Assembly: GCA_026709505.1 (NCBI GenBank)
Contig: JAPOSW010000050.1
Location: forward strand, 406 to 50,721
Source of the DNA: Gammaproteobacteria bacterium
Lineage (GTDB): Bacteria > Pseudomonadota > Gammaproteobacteria > Arenicellales > Poriferihabitantaceae
Direction: 5' to 3'
Length of the DNA: 50,316 nucleotides
Below, piece by piece: positions 36,991-46,123 of this stretch. Each line of letters begins with the position of its first letter. Position 1 is the stretch's first letter. The notes beneath the pieces were generated by a model. It searched no databases, was not told the DNA's origin, and saw only the letters and a program-made list of their open reading frames with translations. A program made the translations under genes and the position numbers.

Positions 36991-37221
36991 AGTCTTGGGA
37001 AAGGAGTTATTGCGGTGAAGCAGGACAGCTGCACTCAATTGTCACTCTTCGGCTAATCGGGTTGTCTGCTTATATGGCCTTGAATTCCCGTCGTCCCGGA
37101 TGAAGTACATATTCGGTATAGCCGTTCGGCAATTCACATCCCTTGAAAACCAAATCCAGCGATGCCTGGTAGGCAATGCTTCCCTTCAAGTCCCGAGACA
37201 TTGGAACATAGAACGGATCGG
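36991..37221. repeat. Left copy of a roughly 230-bp direct repeat (glcB 3' end and flank)
   Basis: It matches 43174-43406 in the same orientation, from AGTCTTGGG to CGGATCGG, clearly over the whole length but with scattered differences. The two copies bound a 6-kb island. Confidence 0.85.
37070..37213 (-). pseudogene. Fragment of malate synthase G (last 47 codons)
   Basis: On the - strand it reads ...[35 protein letters not shown] and [10 protein letters not shown] then TAA. It is nearly identical in protein sequence to the end of the intact glcB at 43246. Most DNA differences are silent or conservative, so this piece was once under selection as part of a full gene, probably in a related genome. 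Confidence 0.88.
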
Positions 37222-37344
37222 TCCCCCAATGACAGATATCCATTCATTGATCATCAGCAGGGTGCTGCATCGTGGTGGAACTCTGGGAATTTTAGTTTTT
37301 GACTGGCGGAATTTAGGTTGACATTGTGTGCCTGACTGATAATA

Positions 37345-37545
37345 ATGAACCTCTTCGGTTCTGATGGAGCTTGCCCTCCATCGGATTAAAACGGGAACAC
37401 AGTGAGATCATCCACGTCAAATCTGTGGCTGCCCCCGCAACTGTGAGCGGCGAGCGAAACCGGGATTGCCACTGACACGCCACAAGGCATGTTGGGAAGG
37501 TTCGGCGAAGCTGCGACCCGCAAGCCAGGAGACCTGCCGAAGCGA
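37345..37545 (+). promoter_or_regulatory. Cobalamin riboswitch
   Basis: The conserved core is present: GGCTGCCCCCGCAACTGTGA and AGCGGCGAGCGAAACC, a CCACTG...GGGAAGG segment, and the B12 box AGCCAGGAGACCTGCC at 37523-37538. It lies about 140 bp before the btuB remnant and would reduce expression of the btu genes when adenosylcobalamin is abundant. The 5' edge is approximate. It still heads the btuFCD genes although the receptor gene is broken. Confidence 0.93.
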
Positions 37546-37685
37546 TCATCCTGTCCGGACACGGGGCGCGTCATGGACAACGGGCCAATCCGTAGCGATG
37601 ACGCTTCTTCATCGTCTGCGGAGGTATTTATCCTTCAAGGACAAGACTGGATTCCGGTCACGGGACCGGCTTTGGAGGAATACGC

Positions 37686-38180
37686 ATGAAAAATGCCTTT
37701 TCCATTCCGATTGCGATTGCTGGTGCGATTGCCGCAGTTTCCACGCAGGCACAGGACGGACCTTTTGATCTTGGCCCGCTTATTGTGTCAGGCGGGCTGA
37801 TGCCAGTTAAGGCTGATGCCTATGGGCGGGCCTCCTACACCTATCTCAATGCGGAGAATCCAGACGGCAGCGTCGAAATACGCCGCCCCGAGCATGAGTT
37901 AGCTCTCGGTTCGACACTGCGAATCTACGATGACCGTGCAAGCTTCAGCACCGACCTGCGCCATGTGACAGGCAATGCCGACATCCAGTTCTTCGGAGAG
38001 CTTGTAACCGAAGAACTACCCGATATTGCCACCGTTGATTTTTCGCCATGTTATGCCATCGATGACAGCGTGACAGTGACGGGCCTTGTAGTTAACCTCT
38101 TCAATGAAGATACGATAGAAGTTTGAGGCTATGCTGGACGGCTACGCACTTTCCATATCGGACTTGATGCGCAGTTCTAG
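37686..38180 (+). pseudogene. Broken TonB-dependent B12 receptor (btuB-like), large internal deletion plus stop
   Basis: The signal peptide (MKNAFSIPIAIAGAIAAVSTQAQ) and the first mature residues (GPLIVSGGLMPVKADAYGRA) of a TonB-dependent receptor are fused directly to its last barrel strands (YTYLNAENPDGSVEIRRPEHELAL, then NIQFFGELVTEELPDI-like and VVNLFNEDTIEV). About three quarters of a normal 600-residue receptor, including the plug, is missing. TGA at 38124-38126 stands where relatives have Trp. Reading through gives GYAGRLRTFHIGLDAQF and TAG, a perfect barrel end with terminal Phe. The product cannot transport B12. Confidence 0.85.
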
Positions 38181-39003
38181 CATTGCTGCAATCCTGAGTC
38201 TCGCCGGAATGCTTGCCGTTCCGGCCCTCGCTGATGATTTGCCTAAGCGAGTCGTCTCGATGAACCTCTGCACCGATCAACTAGCCATGATGCTGGCAGC
38301 ACCGGGACAACTCCTTTCCGTGTCTTACCTTGCCACCGACCCACGCGGGTCGGCGATGGCAGAGAAAGCGAAAAGCTATCAAATCAATCGCGGTCTGGCC
38401 GAGGAGATTTACCTCTTGCGGCCCGACCTCGTAGTCGCTGGCAGTTTTTCCACACGTGCGACCGTCGACATGTTGAAACGGCTGGACATCCCTGTCGCGG
38501 TGTTCGAGCCGGCCTATGGGCTAGGCGAGGTACGAGACAGGCTACGCGAGATGGGCGAGGTTCTGGGGCGTGAAGAGGCGGCGAATGCCTTAATCGCAGA
38601 CTATGATTACCACCTTGGTTCCCTGCTGGAGGAAGCTGGGCATCGCCCGAGGGCCGCACTCTACTATGCCAACGGCTATACATCCGGCGACAGAACTTTG
38701 GCAGGACAGATTCTATTTGCTGCAGGCTTCGAAAATGTTGCTGTCGAAGCAGGGTATTCGACAGGCGGGATTCTGCCTCTGGAGGTACTCGCGATGCTCG
38801 AACCGGAAGCGCTGATCACCGGACGACGGTATTCCGGCACCTCGCGTTCCGAAGAAATCCTTGATCACCCGGTTGTACAGACGTTGCGTGCTGACGGTAC
38901 CAATGGAGCAATCAGTGATCGGGATTGGATTTGCGGCACACCTTATGTTCTGCGGGCAATCAAAGAACTCGGCACCCTCCACCGTGAGATGGTCGAGGAC
39001 TGA
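38167..39003 (+). CDS. btuF: Vitamin B12 periplasmic-binding protein
   Basis: 278 aa from the ATG at 38167 (MRSSSIAAILSLAGMLAVPALA, a clear signal peptide). An earlier ATG at 38131 lies inside the old btuB reading frame and is unlikely. The gene start overlaps the ancestral btuB stop. PF01497-type fold: PKRVVSMNLCTDQLAMML, YLLRPDLVVAG, PVAVFEPAYGLGEVRDRLREMG and EPEALITGRRYSG. It binds cobalamin (or a similar corrinoid) and delivers it to BtuCD. It should be under control of the riboswitch. The name rests on the riboswitch and operon, since the same fold also binds iron chelates. Confidence 0.85.
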   Translation: MRSSSIAAILSLAGMLAVPALADDLPKRVVSMNLCTDQLAMMLAAPGQLLSVSYLATDPRGSAMAEKAKSYQINRGLAEEIYLLRPDLVVAGSFSTRATVDMLKRLDIPVAVFEPAYGLGEVRDRLREMGEVLGREEAANALIADYDYHLGSLLEEAGHRPRAALYYANGYTSGDRTLAGQILFAAGFENVAVEAGYSTGGILPLEVLAMLEPEALITGRRYSGTSRSEEILDHPVVQTLRADGTNGAISDRDWICGTPYVLRAIKELGTLHREMVED

Positions 39004-39006
39004 GGC

Positions 39007-39990
39007 ATGGCGAGGCTGGCCATCGGATTGACCGCGGTTACTGTGGTATTTTTCGTGGCGGCGTTGACTCTGGGACCGGCCCCAATCGGACCAGTTGAAA
39101 GCTTGCATGCGCTTATTGCCGGCGATGAGGGGCCGCTGACTCTCGTAATGCGTGAAATACGACTGCCGCGAGCGACCCTTGCGGTAATGGTCGGTGCCAG
39201 CCTTGGTCTGGCGGGAGCGGCCATGCAGGGATACCTGCGAAACCCACTGGCTGAACCAGGACTGATCGGTGTCTCGGGTTCCGCGGCACTTGGCGCCGTC
39301 ATCGCGATTCAGACGGGGCTAGCGACAAGTATGGCCCTGGGCCTGCCCGCCATGGCTCTGATCGGAGCACTAGTTGGCGTGACTCTCGTTATGGCACTCG
39401 CTGGGCCGCGTGGATCTTCTCTGACCCTGATTCTGGCTGGGATCGCGATCTCGGCACTGGCGGCGGCCCTCACTTCCCTGGTCTTGAATCTATCACCCAA
39501 TCCTTTTGCTGCGAACGAAATTGTCTTCTGGATGATGGGTTCACTTGCCGACCGCTCAATGACCCATGTCTGGATTGCGCTTCCCTTTATGGGAGTAGGC
39601 TGGGCAATGCTGGCTACGCTGGGACGCGGCCTCGATGCACTGACACTGGGCGAAGATGCGGCGGGCGCAATGGGAATTAGCCTGAAACGGTTGCGATTGA
39701 CACTGGTCCTTGGGACCGCATCGGTCGTGGGAGCGGCAACCGCTGTCGCCGGAGCCATTGGCTTTGTCGGGCTGGTCGTACCGCACATCCTCCGGCCATT
39801 AGTCGGCGCACAACCTTCACGGCTCCTTTGGGCATCGGCGATTTGCGGGGCGACCATGGTGTTGGCGGCGGACATTGCGGTACGCCTGATACTGCCAGAA
39901 CGTGATCTCAAGCTCGGAGTGGTCACTGCTATTGTTGGTGCACCGTTATTCCTGCACCTGATCTACAAGACACGCCGGCAACTGGCATGA
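39007..39990 (+). CDS. btuC: B12 ABC transporter permease
   Basis: 327 aa with about ten membrane helices of the FecCD/BtuC family. Conserved segments are MREIRLPRATLAVMVGASLGLAGAAMQGYLRNPLAEPGLIGVS, GWAMLATLGRGLDALTLGEDAA and FVGLVVPHILRPLVG (coupling region). It lies 3 bp after btuF and overlaps btuD by four bases. It forms the membrane channel for cobalamin uptake across the inner membrane. Confidence 0.88.
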   Translation: MARLAIGLTAVTVVFFVAALTLGPAPIGPVESLHALIAGDEGPLTLVMREIRLPRATLAVMVGASLGLAGAAMQGYLRNPLAEPGLIGVSGSAALGAVIAIQTGLATSMALGLPAMALIGALVGVTLVMALAGPRGSSLTLILAGIAISALAAALTSLVLNLSPNPFAANEIVFWMMGSLADRSMTHVWIALPFMGVGWAMLATLGRGLDALTLGEDAAGAMGISLKRLRLTLVLGTASVVGAATAVAGAIGFVGLVVPHILRPLVGAQPSRLLWASAICGATMVLAADIAVRLILPERDLKLGVVTAIVGAPLFLHLIYKTRRQLA

Positions 39991-40745
39991 CGTTTCTCTC
40001 TATAAATAGACTGTCAGTTTCCTTGAGGGATCGCTGTGTCCTGCGGAATGTCTCATTCGAGGTTGGTGCCGGGGAATGCGTCGGACTTTTGGGACCGAAT
40101 GGTGCAGGAAAGACGACACTGATGCGTGCGGCCCTGGGACTGATACCGTATGAGGGTGAAAGTTCTATCGCAAACATGGTTTCGGCAGATCGTGCCCGAA
40201 TGGCAGCCTGGATGCCGCAAACTCGGGAGATTGCCTGGCCGATGACTGTCGAAAGGCTGGTAGTGTTGGGCCGCATACCACACATGGCCAACGGACAACG
40301 TCCTACTGCAAAAGACTACGAAAAGGTCAATGCAGCCCTGGCAGCAATGGACCTTGACAGGTTTCGTGACAGAACGGCTACCCGCCTGTCTGGTGGTGAA
40401 CAAGTAAGGGTGCTCATTGCCCGGGTTCTGGCGCAAGACACGCCACTCATCCTTGCGGACGAGCCAGTAGCCGGACTGGACCCTGCACATCAAATCTCGA
40501 CAATGCAAATATTTTCGGAGTTGGCCCGCGCAGGTCGAAGCGTGATCGTATCGCTACACGACATCGGGCTTGCCGCACGCCACTGTACACGGCTGATTCT
40601 TCTATCGGACGGTGGTGTCGCCGCCGATGGACCGCCCGGAGAAGTTTTGACACTAGATCGCATGGCGGAAGTCTTCGGCATTCACGCTTTCTACCGCGAC
40701 ACTGAGGACGGCCCGGTGTTTCAGCCGCTCAAGGTGATTGAATGA
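39987..40745 (+). CDS. btuD: B12 ABC transporter ATP-binding protein
   Basis: 252 aa. Walker A GPNGAGKTTLMRA, Q-loop AAWMPQTR, signature LSGGEQVRV, Walker B LILADEPVAGLDP, and the switch His in VIVSLHDIG. The start overlaps btuC by ATGA, showing coupling. It powers uptake together with btuC and btuF. Complete. Confidence 0.9.
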   Translation: MTFLSINRLSVSLRDRCVLRNVSFEVGAGECVGLLGPNGAGKTTLMRAALGLIPYEGESSIANMVSADRARMAAWMPQTREIAWPMTVERLVVLGRIPHMANGQRPTAKDYEKVNAALAAMDLDRFRDRTATRLSGGEQVRVLIARVLAQDTPLILADEPVAGLDPAHQISTMQIFSELARAGRSVIVSLHDIGLAARHCTRLILLSDGGVAADGPPGEVLTLDRMAEVFGIHAFYRDTEDGPVFQPLKVIE

Positions 40746-41280
40746 TCGATGCGTATCCTCCTCGATAATCCGTGACTGACTTTCGAACTCGGCAACTTGC
40801 ATGTGTTTTGAGTTGATCACTCAACCGCACTGGTTTTGTCAATGCAAGCCTGAATATCTAGTATGAAGCAGGCAATTCAAATCTGCCAGAAGAACTCAAT
40901 ATGCACGACCGGTTGAATTACGAACCGGATACGCGTGGAAAAACTGATGCGGTCGTGTTCCTGGTGTCACGAAACATTGACCAGTTTCACTGCTCCGAAG
41001 CCCATCTGATTAATCGGAACTTCATCGGGAGGTGAAGTGCACGAGTCCATACAGCATAAGGCCTTCATCCGAAATTCGCGGGGTTCAGCCTGGCTTTTAC
41101 ATGGCAACGTTTATGGCAGATCAATTTCGAGCAATTCGAATGCCCGGGTTTGCAACGGGGCAGGCTTGGCAAGCAGGGTGAAGGCCTGATCGGGATTCGA
41201 TGGCAAACTGACCTGATTCCTGGTCATGATATATTCATAAATCATGTTGAAATATCCGTGATTAAAACGGATAATAGAAC
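40746..41280. other. Spacer between btuD and the AbiE pair
   Basis: No intact gene. On the - strand from about 41221 to 41111 a 36-codon open stretch ends ...FELLEIDLP and TAA. It looks like the tail of a lost gene, perhaps a transposase, but I cannot identify it. The last 40 bp contain the AbiE operator. Confidence 0.4.
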
Positions 41281-41285
41281 ATGAT
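41241..41285 (+). promoter_or_regulatory. Nested inverted repeats overlapping the AbiEi start (probable operator)
   Basis: The outer arms ATCATGTT (41241-41248) and AACATGAT (41278-41285, covering the ATG) enclose inner arms TATCCGT (41253-41259) and ACGGATA (41267-41273). AbiEi antitoxins are known to bind inverted repeats in their own promoter; this palindrome fits that role. Confidence 0.6.
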
Positions 41286-42105
41286 GTTAGACCAGCGATC
41301 CCAAATATCTACTTATATGATGCGCCTGCTGTCCGAGGGACGGATGGTATTCTCGCGCGAGGATGCCCAGAAAGAGCTCGGGACCAGCAGGCGTGCGTTT
41401 CTGGATGCTGCCGAACGTCAACAGCAACGCAAGCATCTAATCAGTCCACGGCGTGGCTTCTATGTCATTGTGCCGCCTCAGTATCTGAGATGGGGAGCAC
41501 CGTCACCTTCCTGGTATATCGACAGTCTCATGCATCACGAGGACCACCCATATTACGTCGGTCTTCTAAAGGCAGCCGAATTACACGGTGCATCGCATCA
41601 AGCTGTCATGGAGTTTCAGGTCGTCACTGGTAAGCGGATGCCGAGAATCAGGGCGGGACGTTCAATAATCGCATTTTATTATCGCAAAGACGTGAAGGCA
41701 TTGATGAATGCTATCGAAGAGCAAAAAACGGATACAGGAGTCATGAAAGTCTCATCGGTTGAGCTGACAGCACTTGACCTGGTCCGCTATCCACATGCAG
41801 GAGGTGGTCTTGATAACGTTGTTACCGTACTTTCTGATCTGGGCGAGCAGATTCAACCGCATAAGCTTGCCAAAACCTCGTCAGCTTTTGAAGGATCAGT
41901 GGTGCAGCGTTTGGGGTACTTGCTCGACCAATTTGGCAAACATAATGTGACAAGACCCCTTTTTAACGCCATGTCAAAAGGCTCTGCTTTGCCGTGGGTT
42001 GAGCTGGAGCCTTCATTGGCATCTGACAACGACTTCTCGATGGAACCAATAGAAAGAGACAAACACTGGCGTGTGGTAGTACGGCGCAAACCGGAACCAG
42101 ATTAA
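41281..42105 (+). CDS. AbiEi-family antitoxin (transcriptional repressor)
   Basis: 274 aa. An N-terminal winged-helix part (MVFSREDAQKELGTSRRAFLDAAERQQ, then LISPRRGFYVIVPPQY) is followed by the AbiEi C-terminal domain (YYVGLLKAAELHGASHQ, QVVTGKRMPRIRAGR, KVSSVELTALDLVRYPH and VVTVLSDLG). AbiEi represses its operon and neutralises the nucleotidyltransferase toxin (type IV system, linked to phage abortive infection). The gene is intact. Its stop overlaps the toxin start by one base (TAATG). Confidence 0.85.
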   Translation: MMLDQRSQISTYMMRLLSEGRMVFSREDAQKELGTSRRAFLDAAERQQQRKHLISPRRGFYVIVPPQYLRWGAPSPSWYIDSLMHHEDHPYYVGLLKAAELHGASHQAVMEFQVVTGKRMPRIRAGRSIIAFYYRKDVKALMNAIEEQKTDTGVMKVSSVELTALDLVRYPHAGGGLDNVVTVLSDLGEQIQPHKLAKTSSAFEGSVVQRLGYLLDQFGKHNVTRPLFNAMSKGSALPWVELEPSLASDNDFSMEPIERDKHWRVVVRRKPEPD

Positions 42106-42964
42106 TGATCCCCATGATGAACATCATTGCATGGAGTATGGTTGCCCCGTGGGCCGAACAACGACAGGTCGAACAGGATCTAATTATCAGCCGCGCCATA
42201 TCAACAATCCGTTTCTCAGAGAGGAATTGCGTTTTCGCGGTGGAACGGCCCTGAACAAACTTCACTTCCCTAAACCGCAGCGTTATTCCGAAGATATTGA
42301 TCTTGTCCGCACCAGGAATACTCCTATCGGGCCAATCCTCGACTGCATGCGTAAAGTTCTGGAACCATGGCTCGGGCATGCTGGATTCAGTCAAAGTCAT
42401 GTCGCTCCAAAGCTAAGGTTTCAGGTTAATGCAGAAGATCATGCATCAGCAAGGCCACTGAATTTAAAGGTCGAAATCAATACGCGTGAAACGTACATCT
42501 CCGATGACCCGATAGAAATTGCCTACGGAGTCAAAAACCCCTGGTTCAGTGGTGATGCCATGATTCCAATGTTTTCAACGGAGGACATGCTGGCTACAAA
42601 GCTCCGTGCCTTGCTTCAAAGGAGCAAGGCGCGCGACTTGTTCGACCTTTCACACTCGCTCACCGTATTCAACCGCATTGATACGGTGCGCATTATTGTC
42701 TGCTTTCAGAACTACCTGCATCAAGCCGATATCAACATCTCTCGTGCCGAAGCGGAGAAAAGGATGTTTGCCAAACTCAATAGCCCAAACTTCCTTGCGG
42801 ATATTCGACCGCTTTAGTCCGCCGAGCAAGCTGAAAGCCTTACCAAGGAGACAATACAGAAAGCTTTTGTCGGGGTGCTTGAACATTTCATCGCTAAGCT
42901 TTCCGGAAGCTCACGGGCCAAGACAGCCAAAATGATGGAGCGTTTTGGACTTAAGGCGGGATAG
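42105..42964 (+). pseudogene. AbiEii-type nucleotidyltransferase toxin gene, frameshifted and with an internal stop
   Basis: The frame starting at ATG 42105 gives APWAEQRQVEQDLIISRA, the family's N-terminus. Around 42200 the reading must shift to continue as NNPFLREELRFRGGTALNKL and RYSEDIDLVRT, with the GG/D-x-D nucleotidyltransferase core. The second frame runs through FSTEDMLATKLRALLQRSKARDL to a TAG at 42815-42817. Beyond it the same frame continues for about 48 codons (SAEQAESLTKETIQKAF) to TAG at 42962. Two lesions make a full toxin unlikely. The antitoxin upstream is intact. Confidence 0.85.
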
Positions 42965-43245
42965 TACGGATCTGCACCATGAGGACGTTTTGTGACTAAA
43001 GCCCCACAGAGGAAATTGCCAAATCCAGTCCTAATGGTGACTTGTCACTACAGGCTCTATTTCTACTAATCATTTGTTCACATGAGGACTCAAATGTCTT
43101 CACTATTCATCAACCAACAACCGATCAGGTAAGCAAAAATGAGATTTTGAATAGAAAATCCTTTGCAGGCTATAGTCTTGGGGAAGGGGTTGTTGCGGCG
43201 AATCAGGACAGTCGCATCAAATTGTGACTTGTTGTGACTCGCCGA
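42965..43245. other. Spacer containing the right repeat copy
   Basis: No gene is seen. From 43174 it is part of the right copy of the direct repeat and lies directly downstream of glcB. Confidence 0.45.
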
Positions 43246-43406
43246 CTAGCCTGCTTGTGCGTTCTTGAAATCTCGCCGTCTAGGATGAAGCACATATTCG
43301 GTATAGCCGTTCGGCAATTCACACCCCTTGAAGACCAAATCTAGCGACGTCTGGTAGGCAATGCTACCCTTCAAATCCTGAGACATCGGGATATAGGTCG
43401 GATCGG
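43174..43406. repeat. Right copy of the roughly 230-bp direct repeat (native glcB 3' end)
   Basis: It contains the last codons of intact glcB and about 72 bp of downstream DNA. It pairs with 36991-37221. Confidence 0.85.
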
Positions 43407-45417
43407 CTGCATTTTGCCGATCAACTACAGCCGCCATGCTCCTGAATATCTCTTCGACCTGTTCACGGCTGACAATTCCATGACGCAGCCAGTTTGCAAT
43501 GTGCTGACTGGATATGCGCAAAGTTGCCCGATCCTCCATTAATGCCACATCATTGATATCAGGGACCTTGCTACAACCGACTCCCTGATTGATCCAGCGC
43601 ACCACATACCCAAGAATTCCCTGTGCATTATTCTGGATTTCACGGTCAACCTGCAGTGGATCCAAGTCAATGTCAGCCATCACCGGCAACGTCAGCAGCT
43701 TCTCCAGCTTGGCCGAGCTTCGACCCACAAGCTGAGCCTGGCGCTTCCCCACATCCACCATGTGATAATGCAACGCATGCAGGGTAGCAGCTGTCGGCGA
43801 AGGTACCCACGCAGTGCTTGCGCCGGATCGGGGATGAGCGATTTTCTCCCGAATCATGCCTTGCATGAAGTCTGGTGCCGCCCACATGCCCTTTCCAATC
43901 TGTCCGCGACCGGATAATCCGACTCCCAATCCAACCTCAACGTTGTTGTCTTCATAGGACAACAGCCACGGAGTGGCTTTCATGTGGTTTTTTGGAATCA
44001 TGGGGCCAGATTCCATAACACTGTGGATTTCATCACCGGTCCGGTCCAGAAAGCCGGTATTGATGAAGACCACTCTCTCTCTGGCAACCCGGATGCATTC
44101 GGATAGGTTGACGGTGGTACGACGTTCTTCATCCATGATTCCGATCTTCACGGTATTTTTCGGCAACCCCAGATGCTCCTCGACTCTGGAGAATATATCC
44201 ACTGCAAGCTTGACTTCGTCAGGACCGTGCATTTTGGGCTTGACCACATAAATACTGCCCTTGCGACTATTCAGTGGACTGTCGCTCTTCAAATCATGCA
44301 TCGCAGACGCTACCGTCACCATCGCATCAAGGAAAGTCTCCGGAATACTCTCGCCATTCAAAGTCACCATATCCGTGTCAATGTGAGTGCCCACATTCCG
44401 CACAAACATCAGCCCACGGCCCTTCAACGTAAAAGGAGTTCCATCCGGCCTTAGATAGTTCCTGTCCGGGTTGAGCTTGCGCATAGAGCTCACTCCGCCC
44501 TTGTCAATTTCGGCCTCAAGACTGCCGTTCATCAAGCCAAGCCAATTTCGATATGCGTTAACTTTGTCCTCTGCATCAACAGCAACAACCGAATCTTCAA
44601 GATCCATGATCGAGGTGATCGCAGATTCAACAAAAATGTCCCGAACCTCTAGTAGCCTGTTTCGGTCGAGTTTACGCTGATCATTGAACTTCAGTTCAAT
44701 GTGCAGATCGTTATTGCAAAGAAGAATCCTGGACGGCAAGTCCTTCGAACCGCAATAACCGGCAAAACACTCCTTAATACCGAGTACAGATTCACTGCCA
44801 TCGGCCATTTGAGCAATGAGATTTTCGCCTTGCACCCGATAGTTGACAACATTGGCATGGCTGGCATTGGCAAGCGGCGCCGCCTGATCAAGGAAATCTT
44901 TAGTATAGGAAAGAACCTTGGCGCCTCTCGCCGGATTGTAGCGGTTGCCTCGTGCACATCCATATTCCTCTGAGACGATGTCGGAACTGTAAACAGCGTC
45001 ATACAGGCTGTTCCAACGTGCATTGGCAGCATTCAAGGCATATCGCGCATTATCGATAGGAACGACCAGCTGAGGGCCTGCAATCTTCGCAACCTCGTCA
45101 TCGACGTTCTCGGTTGTCACCTCAAATGGATCGCCAGACTTGCACAGATAACCAATTTGCTCAAGATATGTTTGATACTCGTCAAAATCGACGGGGCCCG
45201 GATTGGCTTGATGCCATTGATCAAGCTGCTTCTGGTAAACGTTTCGTTTTTCGAGCAGTTCGTGATTTCTGGGGCGGTACTGATCAATGATATCGTGTAG
45301 CCCGGACCAGAATACTTCGGGATCGATCCCCGTTCCCGGCAGAATTTCAGTATTGACTAGATCGTACAGGGGTGATGCAATATGCAGCTTGTATTGACGA
45401 ATGCGTTCAAGAGTCAT
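43246..45417 (-). CDS. glcB: Malate synthase G
   Basis: 723 aa, the normal length of the G-type enzyme. Features include SIMDLEDSVVAVDAEDK, LMFVRNVGTHIDTDMV, VKPKMHGPDEV, KIGIMDEERRTTVNL (catalytic Glu/Asp region), INTGFLDRTGDEIHSVM, KGMWAAPDFM, GASTAWVPSPTAATLHALHYH and the C-terminal GIVSREQVEEIF. It makes malate from glyoxylate and acetyl-CoA. No isocitrate lyase or glycolate oxidase gene lies in the window. Its 3' end is duplicated at 37070. Confidence 0.96.
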   Translation of the reverse strand: MTLERIRQYKLHIASPLYDLVNTEILPGTGIDPEVFWSGLHDIIDQYRPRNHELLEKRNVYQKQLDQWHQANPGPVDFDEYQTYLEQIGYLCKSGDPFEVTTENVDDEVAKIAGPQLVVPIDNARYALNAANARWNSLYDAVYSSDIVSEEYGCARGNRYNPARGAKVLSYTKDFLDQAAPLANASHANVVNYRVQGENLIAQMADGSESVLGIKECFAGYCGSKDLPSRILLCNNDLHIELKFNDQRKLDRNRLLEVRDIFVESAITSIMDLEDSVVAVDAEDKVNAYRNWLGLMNGSLEAEIDKGGVSSMRKLNPDRNYLRPDGTPFTLKGRGLMFVRNVGTHIDTDMVTLNGESIPETFLDAMVTVASAMHDLKSDSPLNSRKGSIYVVKPKMHGPDEVKLAVDIFSRVEEHLGLPKNTVKIGIMDEERRTTVNLSECIRVARERVVFINTGFLDRTGDEIHSVMESGPMIPKNHMKATPWLLSYEDNNVEVGLGVGLSGRGQIGKGMWAAPDFMQGMIREKIAHPRSGASTAWVPSPTAATLHALHYHMVDVGKRQAQLVGRSSAKLEKLLTLPVMADIDLDPLQVDREIQNNAQGILGYVVRWINQGVGCSKVPDINDVALMEDRATLRISSQHIANWLRHGIVSREQVEEIFRSMAAVVDRQNAADPTYIPMSQDLKGSIAYQTSLDLVFKGCELPNGYTEYVLHPRRRDFKNAQAG

Positions 45418-45668
45418 ATCAAATCCATGTGTTTGTGGTTATCCAGTAGATGAGGAAGAATTTACAGTTTTTTTTCATCGCCCTCGATACAAAGCAGGAG
45501 ATATATCGTAATATGATTTGTTGACCATATAGTTCAGTGGATTCGAATTATCCAATAGGCATGATTTTCTTCTGGAAAGTCTCTTGACGAGATGTCAGCA
45601 ATTCAAGGTTTGCAAATAGAAAATCTGAAAACAATGCTGCAGGAACACAGAGAACCAGAATGTATGGC

Positions 45669-46123
45669 CTAGCCCCAGATGAATGTTGCCGCCCTTTCCT
45701 TATGTGATGATAGTTCTCGTACAACAATTGGCTGAGTCATAGTATGAGTTAGACGAAGAATTCCGTTACTTCGACTTATCTTTTTCCCTAATGCAAGTGA
45801 TACAGCTGTTAGAAAATGCTGGAGTCTTGTAATTTGACTTCGAAGATCTAAAATCGATTTGCCGAGATTTCCATAATGCGATTTCAATATGCCCAGCCGC
45901 TGCTCAACTGCTTCCAAGTGCAGAAGAAATTTCAATTCCGCATGTTGGTCCAAATTTCTTGAACTCTTCTCCCAAGCTTCCTTACCTTGGATAGCAATTT
46001 CGTTAAGCAGAGATATGGCAGACGCATATAAACAAGATGCTTCCCGGAATTTTGCATGTTGAACGACCAACCACCACCATAGCTCGCCAAAACTGCTGTG
46101 ATTATAGCGGGTGTCCAACTCAT
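45669..46123 (-). pseudogene. Partner gene of the STAS-like protein, apparently frameshifted
   Basis: The ATG at 46123 overlaps the upstream stop as ATGA and starts MSWTPAIITAVLASYGGGWS, which looks like an N-terminal membrane anchor. That frame fails after 63 codons. The neighbouring frame is open for about 150 codons to 45669, with helical, plausible protein (SAISLLNEIAIQGKEAW, ELKFLLHLEAVEQRLGILKSHYGNLGKSILDLRSQI). A single shift near 46050-46075 would join them into one protein of about 150 residues. Whether the shift is real, programmed or a sequencing error cannot be told. The family is not recognised. Confidence 0.5.

Larger units (their letters stand above)
36865..37344. other. Spacer with possible rho terminator and glcB fragment
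   Basis: A 6-bp GC-only stem (CCGGCC, loop AAGAA, GGCCGG, 36931-36947) about 65 bp after rho could be a weak terminator; GAGTTTTAC follows. After it comes the duplicated glcB tail (36991-37221). No intact gene. Confidence 0.45.

Noticed and set aside
36865-37056. Small + strand frame after rho
   Set aside because: It runs through a terminator-like stem and the direct repeat; no ribosome site or homology is seen.
38124-38126. TGA read as Trp (recoding) in the btuB remnant
   Set aside because: TGA ends intact genes here (for example the barrel gene at 4518), and the gene also has a huge deletion, so it is a nonsense mutation.
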